A DNA stretch of 64,000 bases, from NCBI RefSeq assembly GCF_000731985.1, contig NZ_JNCS01000003.1, positions 186,001-250,000 on the forward strand, read 5' to 3'. Position 1 is the stretch's first letter; each line of letters begins with the position of its first letter. Source of the DNA: Natrinema altunense. GTDB lineage: Archaea; Halobacteriota; Halobacteria; Halobacteriales; Natrialbaceae. The notes below the pieces were generated by a model. That model worked only from the letters and a program-made list of their open reading frames with translations, made no database searches and had not been told where the DNA came from. This document shows positions 58,991 to 64,000 of the stretch, one piece after another. Made by a program: the position numbers and the translations under genes.

Positions 58991-60316
58991 ATGAGCGACC
59001 AGCCACGCGTCGAGATTTATACCAAGACGGACTGTCCGTACTGTGAGATGGCCAAAGACCTCTTCGATAGCAAAGGCATCGAGTACGAGACCTACAACGT
59101 CACCGACGACGACGACCGCTTCGAGGAAATGGTCGAGCGTGCGGATGGCCGCAAGACGGCCCCCGAAGTGTTCATCGACGACGAACTCATCGGCGGCTGG
59201 GACGACACCAGCGCGCTCAACGAGACCGGCGAACTCGACGAGAAGCTCGGCATCGCCACCGCAGACGACGGCGAGATCGTCGAGCACCGGACACTGATCA
59301 TCGCCGGGACCGGCATCGCCGGGCTGACCGCCGCGATCTACGCCGGCCGCTCGAACAACGAGCCCCTGGTCATCGAGGGCGACGAACCCGGCGGCCAGCT
59401 CACGTTGACCACCGACGTCGCCAACTATCCCGGCTTCCCCGAGGGAATCGGCGGTCCGGAACTAGTCAACAACATGAAAGAGCAGGCCACGCAGTTCGGT
59501 GCCGACCTGAAAAACGGCATCATCGAGTCCGTCGACGACTCGAGTCGGCCGTTCCGCGTCGAGATGAAAGACGGCGACATCTACACCGCCGACGCCGTCA
59601 TCGCCGCTTCGGGTGCCAGCGCACGGACGCTCGGTGTTCCCGGAGAAGACGAACTCATGGGGTATGGCCTCTCGACGTGTGCGACCTGTGACGGCGCGTT
59701 CTTCCGCGGCGAGGACATGCTCGTCGTCGGCGGCGGCGACGCTGCCATGGAGGAAGCGACCTTCCTGACGAAGTTCGCCGACACCGTCTACATCGCCCAC
59801 CGCCGCGAGGAGTTCCGCGCGGAGGACTACTGGGTCGACCGCGTCCACGAGAAGGTCGAGGACGGCGAGATCGAGATCCTGAAGAACACCGAACTGACCG
59901 AGATCCACGGCTCCCAGGAGGACGGCGTCGACCACGTCACTCTCGTCGAGAACGACAAGGGCCATCCCACCGACCGCCTCGACGACCCCGAGACCGAGAC
60001 GTTCGACTTCGATGTCGGCGCGGTCTTCTACGCGATCGGCCACACGCCGAACACCGACTATCTCGAGGAAACCGATGTCCGGACCGACGACGAGGGGTAC
60101 CTGAAGACCACCGGCGGCGACGGCGGCGGCCAGACCGAAACCCACGTCTCGGGCATCTTCGGTGCCGGCGACGTCGTCGACTACCACTACCAACAGGCCG
60201 TGACCGCCGCCGGTATGGGATCGAAGGCGGCCCTCGACGCCGACGAGTACCTCGAAGACCTCGAGCGAGCCGACTCGAGCGCGGAAGAAGTCGAGCCGGC
60301 CGCGGCGGACGACTGA
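58991..60316 (+). CDS. glutaredoxin-thioredoxin reductase fusion
   Basis: A 441-residue disulfide oxidoreductase. Residues 1-90 form a glutaredoxin domain with CPYC (C15, C18) and the TAPEVFID strand. Residues 100-420 are a thioredoxin reductase: FAD site AGTGIAG (105-111), EGDEPGGQLTLTTDVANYPG, redox-active CATC (C230, C233), the pyridine nucleotide site GGGDAAME (247-254) and GIFGAGDV. The fusion could pass electrons from NAD(P)H through the reductase to its own glutaredoxin domain. The ATG at 58991 is preferred to 58982 because a gtttagg element lies 29 bp before it. Confidence 0.92.
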   Translation: MSDQPRVEIYTKTDCPYCEMAKDLFDSKGIEYETYNVTDDDDRFEEMVERADGRKTAPEVFIDDELIGGWDDTSALNETGELDEKLGIATADDGEIVEHRTLIIAGTGIAGLTAAIYAGRSNNEPLVIEGDEPGGQLTLTTDVANYPGFPEGIGGPELVNNMKEQATQFGADLKNGIIESVDDSSRPFRVEMKDGDIYTADAVIAASGASARTLGVPGEDELMGYGLSTCATCDGAFFRGEDMLVVGGGDAAMEEATFLTKFADTVYIAHRREEFRAEDYWVDRVHEKVEDGEIEILKNTELTEIHGSQEDGVDHVTLVENDKGHPTDRLDDPETETFDFDVGAVFYAIGHTPNTDYLEETDVRTDDEGYLKTTGGDGGGQTETHVSGIFGAGDVVDYHYQQAVTAAGMGSKAALDADEYLEDLERADSSAEEVEPAAADD

Positions 60317-60546
60317 GAACCAGGTCCGATCGGTATCGTAGTCGACTATTAACCGTTACCTTCCGACTCGATTCTCACCGGTTTCACCTCGATTCCGTTC
60401 TGTCGATCGCTGTCCGTTTCCCGGATCCACTCGGTCTCGACCCGTCGTCGGAACGACAGCGCGCTCGATGACCCCTGTCCAGTGGGCACACTGTCGGGAC
60501 TCGGTGAGAAACCAATACCCCTATATGAGACGATCACCGTATTCTC
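60317..60546. other. intergenic region before the COG1361-RND operon
   Basis: No gene supported here. A minus-strand frame (60349-60564) is basic, lacks homology I recognise and covers the promoter of the next operon. A TATA-like cctatatga (60523-60531) near the right end is the likely promoter of that operon. Confidence 0.5.
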
Positions 60547-60566
60547 TCTTGAATGAGTATTCAAGA
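60547..60566. promoter_or_regulatory. TetR/AcrR-like operator over the start site
   Basis: TCTTGAAT and ATTCAAGA form a perfect 8-bp inverted repeat around a 4-bp centre. It begins about 20 bp after the TATA-like element, so it covers the expected transcription start. The TGAATG-n-ATTCA style core resembles operators of AcrR/TetR-type repressors that guard RND exporters; the regulator gene is not in the window. Confidence 0.5.
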
Positions 60567-60632
60567 CCGCTTAGTACGTCGACATAGCGGACAGGACGGG
60601 AACCGAATTCCGTACTCGAGACGGGCAGACCA

Positions 60633-62255
60633 ATGAGGACGGGTCGCACACTCGGCTGTCTCCTCGTCGTCGTCCTGATCACCACCGCGGGTATCGGTCC
60701 CGCACTCGCCCAGTCGGGGCAACGGTCGGGCCAGGTCGTCGGACAGCCGGATATCACCATCGAATCGTCGGCCGGCGAGCTGACTCCCGGAACGTCGGTC
60801 GAACTCCCGCTTTCGATCACCAACCGCGGGCAGATCGACCGTGCCGGCCCGTCGCAGTACGAGCAACGGGTCACGACGGCACGCGGCCTCTCGCTCGATT
60901 TCCAGGACGAGAACTCGCCGATCGATGTGGATAGCGGGCCGGTTTCCGTCGGCAACGTTCCGACGGGGACGAGAGGCGTCTCGCCGGTTCGGGTCACGAT
61001 TCCCGAACACCTCGAGCCGGGGAGTTACGAACTCCCGGTCGAATACGAGTATTCGTACACGCGCGTCGTCGAATACAGTCAAGCGAGCGCGGAGTACAAC
61101 GACCTGACGCGGACGCGGACGGCGACGCTGACGATCGAAGTCGAAGACAAACCGCAGTTCGAAGTCGTCGGTGTCGAATCGAACGCCCAGGTCGGCGATC
61201 GAAACGACGTCTCGGTGACGCTCCGGAATACGGGGACCAAGACGGCACGTGACGCGAGCGTGACCGCCAAGTCCCAGACGGCCGAAATGTCGTTCGGTGC
61301 CGGTCCGGAGACGTCGACGGGTTACGTCGGCGAATGGAAACCCGACGAGACGAAAACGGTCACCTACAGCATCGCATTGTCGGACGATGCCCCGCATCGC
61401 GGCTACTCGCTCGGTCTCAACGTCGGATACACTGATAGCGACGGTATCGAGCGAACGTCACCTCCGTTGGAGACCGGCATCTCGACTGCCGCCGAACAAT
61501 CGTTCGCCCTCGAGAACGTCTCCTCGACGCTGCGGGTCGGCGAGGACGGGAGCATCTCGGGGACCGTCACCAACACGGGCCCGAAACGGGTCAACAGCAC
61601 CGTCGTCCGGTTCACCGACGAGGAGTCGCCGAACGTGATTCCCATCGAGCGCTCCGTCGCCGTCGGGTCCCTCGAGCCCGGTGACTCGGCGTCGTTCCGA
61701 CTGCCGATCGAAGTGAGTAGCGAGGCCGAAGCCGGCGCGAAATCGCTTAACTTCGCCGTCCGCTATCGGAACTCCGAAGCGGAGATCCGTCAGTACACCA
61801 AACTCGACGTGACTGCCGACATCGCTCCCGAACGCGATCAGTTCGATGTCGATGTACAGGAGTCGACGATCACGGCTGGCGGCGAGCGGGCGATCTCCGT
61901 GTCGGTCACGAACGAACTCAATCAGACCGTGACCGACGTCGAGGCGCGCATCTTCGCCGACGATCCGCTCGACACCGGTGACGACGACACGGGGTACGTC
62001 GAGTCGCTCGAGCCCGGCGAGTCGGTCACGATGACGTTCGAACTGAGCGCGGCGGAGTCGGCGACCGAAAAGACGTACCCGGTCTCGTTTGACTTCCGAT
62101 ACGACGATGAACGGAACAAGAGCCAGCTTTCGAACACGATTCGCGTACCGATGTCCGTTACGGCCGCCGACGGCGGCTTCCCGCTGTCGCTGGTTCTCAT
62201 CACGGGCTCGCTTCTCATCGGCGCGGTCGGCGTGTTCTGGTATCGGAGGGACTAA
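60633..62255 (+). CDS. COG1361-type secreted surface protein
   Basis: A 540-residue protein with an N-terminal signal peptide (LGCLLVVVLITTAGIGPALA), four or five immunoglobulin-like CARDB/NEW3 domains (ELTPGTSVELPLSITNRGQI, VTLRNTGTKTARDASVTAKS, ISGTVTNTGPKRVNSTVVRF, ISVSVTNELNQTVTDVEARI) and a C-terminal membrane helix (GFPLSLVLITGSLLIGAVGV). Such proteins usually sit before RND or ABC exporters in haloarchaea and may act as external adaptor. The RND gene starts 3 bp after its stop, so they form an operon. Confidence 0.88.
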   Translation: MRTGRTLGCLLVVVLITTAGIGPALAQSGQRSGQVVGQPDITIESSAGELTPGTSVELPLSITNRGQIDRAGPSQYEQRVTTARGLSLDFQDENSPIDVDSGPVSVGNVPTGTRGVSPVRVTIPEHLEPGSYELPVEYEYSYTRVVEYSQASAEYNDLTRTRTATLTIEVEDKPQFEVVGVESNAQVGDRNDVSVTLRNTGTKTARDASVTAKSQTAEMSFGAGPETSTGYVGEWKPDETKTVTYSIALSDDAPHRGYSLGLNVGYTDSDGIERTSPPLETGISTAAEQSFALENVSSTLRVGEDGSISGTVTNTGPKRVNSTVVRFTDEESPNVIPIERSVAVGSLEPGDSASFRLPIEVSSEAEAGAKSLNFAVRYRNSEAEIRQYTKLDVTADIAPERDQFDVDVQESTITAGGERAISVSVTNELNQTVTDVEARIFADDPLDTGDDDTGYVESLEPGESVTMTFELSAAESATEKTYPVSFDFRYDDERNKSQLSNTIRVPMSVTAADGGFPLSLVLITGSLLIGAVGVFWYRRD

Positions 62256-62258
62256 TCG

Positions 62259-64000
62259 ATGACAGCGGGCGAGCGAATCGAGACTGCGACCGAAACCCTC
62301 AATGACGTGATTATCTCCCGATCACGGACGGTCGTGATCGGGTTTCTGGTCCTCACCGTCATCTTTGCCGGTGGCTTCGGCCTGGTCACCACCGACACGG
62401 ATGCGACGGACTCGTTTACCGACGATCTCCCGGAGCAAGACGCGCTTGACTCCGTCAACGAGGAGTTCGAGGGCCCGTTCCAGACCTCGGACGAGACGAC
62501 ACAGCTCGTCCATACTGGAGAGAACGTCCTGACCAAGGAAGCACTCGTCCGGAGCCTGCTGGTCCTCGAACGCGTCGAACAGGGCGAGGACCTCCGCATG
62601 GAGTCGGCGAACGGACCCGCACCGCTGATCGCCCAGACCATCGATCCGACGGCGACCACACCGTCCGAACAGCGGCGGGTGATCGAATCGGCGACGACCA
62701 CCGAGATTCGACAGGCGATCCGGGAGCAGAGCGACGATCCGACGTTTAAGCGCACCCTCTCCAAGGATTTCAACCCGACGACGGCGTCGGCGTCGGCTTC
62801 GATCACGGTGATCTCCCACGACATCCCTAACGAGTTCACCGACGACGACCTGACCGACATCCAGCTGTCGATCAAGTCGATCGCGAGCGACCAGCCGGGC
62901 GACATTCGTGCGTTCGGGAGCGGTATCACCGACGCGGAGACCGCGAACGTCATCGGCGACTCGATGACGCTCGTTATGCCCGTCGTCGTCCTCCTGTTGC
63001 TTGCCTTCCTCGCCATCTCGTACCGGGACCCGATCGACCTCGCGCTGGGACTACTGGCGCTGCTGATGACGGTCATCTGGACGTTCGGTTTCCTCGGGTA
63101 CTCCGGGATCCCGTTCAACCAGCAGATGATCTCCGTTCCCGTCTTGTTGTTGGCGGTCGGCGTCGACTTCGGGATACACATCGTCAACCGGTACCGTGAG
63201 GAAACCGTACAGGGGTACGAACCGCTCGAGGCGATGCGGACCGCGAACAACCAGCTCATGATCGCGTTCGTCATCGTCACGGTGACGACCGTCTTCGGGT
63301 TCGGTGCGAACGTGATCTCGGATCTCGGCCCAATTCGAAACATGGGGATCGCCTCCAGTGTCGGGATCATCTTCACGTTCTTCATCTTCGGGATCTTCCT
63401 TCCGGCGGCCAAACTGGAGGTCGACCAACTTCGCGAGCGGTTCGGCATCCCCGAGTTCGGCTCGGACCCGATCGCGTCCGAGGACTCGTCTCTCGGACGC
63501 CTCCTGGCGATGCCCGCCAGGGCGAGTCGCCACGCACCGCTCGTGTTCGTCGTCGTGATCATCGTCATGGGCGGTGCGGCGGCCGGGTACGGGGCGGGAG
63601 TTGACACCTCGTTCGACACCGAGGACTTCCTGCCTCCCGAAGATCAACCCGCGTACGTCTCATACGTCCCGGCCCCGCTCGCCCCCAGCGAGTACACGGT
63701 AACGGAAACGATCAACCTCCTCGAAGACAAGTTCGCCACGGACCAGGACGAGTCAGTCAAGATATACGTCGAAGGATCGTTCGAGGAAGACCACGCGCTC
63801 GAGGCTCTAGCCAACCCGAACGACGATCCGCCGAGCAACCTCGCAGTCGGTTCCGGCGGCAAAGCGGAGGCACGGAGCATTATCACGGTCATCCAGAGCC
63901 ACGCCGCCGAGGATCCCGAGTTTGCCGCACTCGTCGAACGGAACGATCGCAACGACAACGACATCCCCGACCGGAACCTCGATCTGATCTACGACGAACT
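62259..64000 (+). CDS. RND/MMPL-family exporter (partial, runs off the window)
   Basis: At least 580 residues; the 3' end lies outside. MTAGERIETATETLNDVIIS is followed by a first helix (TVVIGFLVLTVIFAGGFGLV), a soluble extracellular domain with DAETANVIGDSMTL at its end, and a block of five helices carrying SVPVLLLAVGVDFGIHIVNR and YREETVQGYEPLEAMRTANN, the hallmark of MMPL/HpnN/SSD proteins. A second soluble domain begins near residue 450. RND proteins use the ion gradient to move lipids or drugs. The only long frames on the other strand are shadows. Confidence 0.9.
   Translation, partial: MTAGERIETATETLNDVIISRSRTVVIGFLVLTVIFAGGFGLVTTDTDATDSFTDDLPEQDALDSVNEEFEGPFQTSDETTQLVHTGENVLTKEALVRSLLVLERVEQGEDLRMESANGPAPLIAQTIDPTATTPSEQRRVIESATTTEIRQAIREQSDDPTFKRTLSKDFNPTTASASASITVISHDIPNEFTDDDLTDIQLSIKSIASDQPGDIRAFGSGITDAETANVIGDSMTLVMPVVVLLLLAFLAISYRDPIDLALGLLALLMTVIWTFGFLGYSGIPFNQQMISVPVLLLAVGVDFGIHIVNRYREETVQGYEPLEAMRTANNQLMIAFVIVTVTTVFGFGANVISDLGPIRNMGIASSVGIIFTFFIFGIFLPAAKLEVDQLRERFGIPEFGSDPIASEDSSLGRLLAMPARASRHAPLVFVVVIIVMGGAAAGYGAGVDTSFDTEDFLPPEDQPAYVSYVPAPLAPSEYTVTETINLLEDKFATDQDESVKIYVEGSFEEDHALEALANPNDDPPSNLAVGSGGKAEARSIITVIQSHAAEDPEFAALVERNDRNDNDIPDRNLDLIYDE

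Noticed and set aside
60349-60564. 71-codon minus-strand frame in the 60.3-60.6 kb gap
   Set aside because: Covers the promoter and operator of the next operon, is not acidic, and resembles nothing I know.
62252-63619. 455-codon minus-strand frame opposite the RND exporter
   Set aside because: Ser/Arg-rich shadow; the plus-strand frame has clear RND helices and the GVDFGIHIVNR signature and simply lacks a stop in the window.
1-64000. CRISPR arrays, insertion sequences, rRNA
   Set aside because: No regularly spaced repeats, transposase motifs or rRNA stretches were seen on reading both strands.

Overview
This 64 kb window is chromosomal DNA of an extremely halophilic archaeon. The proteins are very acidic, GC is high, and archaeal markers are present: TFB, ribosomal protein S8e, the archaeal phosphopantetheine adenylyltransferase, DacZ and Tat lipoproteins. 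Many starts lie 24-30 bp downstream of a TATA box, as expected for leaderless haloarchaeal transcripts. A member of the Natrialbales is my guess, but the sequence alone does not fix the genus.

Layout, left to right. (1) 0-6 kb: the riboflavin-pathway reductase ArfC, then a phosphate-related group: a PPP-type phosphatase almost touching polyphosphate kinase ppk1, a DUF7511 protein, and a PhoU protein with an AbrB-like N-terminus. (2) 6-12 kb: ribosomal protein S8e, a Tat lipoprotein beta-propeller, malic enzyme, coaD, a one-cyclin-repeat TFB-like protein, a 57-residue CxxC protein and tRNA-Leu(TAG). (3) 12-14.6 kb: an AT-rich island behind the tRNA, with damaged tRNA 3'-end copies, a DUF262-DUF1524 (GmrSD-like) predicted defence nuclease and a PhiH1-repressor-like winged-helix protein. 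(4) 14.7-25.3 kb: an orphan protein, diadenylate cyclase dacZ with an MscS-type channel, and a nucleoside uptake and salvage set: BMP lipoprotein, two-domain ABC ATPase, two permeases, cytidine deaminase, nucleoside phosphorylase and a phosphohexomutase-family enzyme. (5) 25.3-30.1 kb: a full polyhydroxyalkanoate cluster, phaJ / phaR-phaP / phaE-phaC / phaB. (6) 30.2-41.6 kb: a surface-glycan locus. Its first two genes are GC-rich (sugar transferase, epimerase). The rest are AT-rich (glycosyltransferases, sulfatase-like protein, Wzy-type polymerase, Wzx-type flippase) and look horizontally acquired. (7) 41.8-48.7 kb: a paralogue of the orphan at 14.8 kb, an STT3-like membrane protein with a degenerate WWDYG motif, uppP, glmS and a GlmU-like enzyme. 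(8) 48.8-64 kb: core and unknown genes, including an overlapping nnr-moaC-nitronate monooxygenase operon, acylphosphatase, OGG-type glycosylase, TFB, a glutaredoxin-thioredoxin reductase fusion, and a COG1361 surface protein beside an RND permease that runs off the window.

Most striking leads: the tRNA-linked DUF262 island with its own candidate repressor and operator; two iron-box-like palindromes before a secreted membrane-anchored protein; a palindrome over the predicted start site of the COG1361-RND operon; the STT3-like protein lacking the canonical catalytic motif; the phosphatase-ppk1 pair; and the contiguous nucleoside salvage set. No CRISPR array, rRNA, transposase or integrase was seen.
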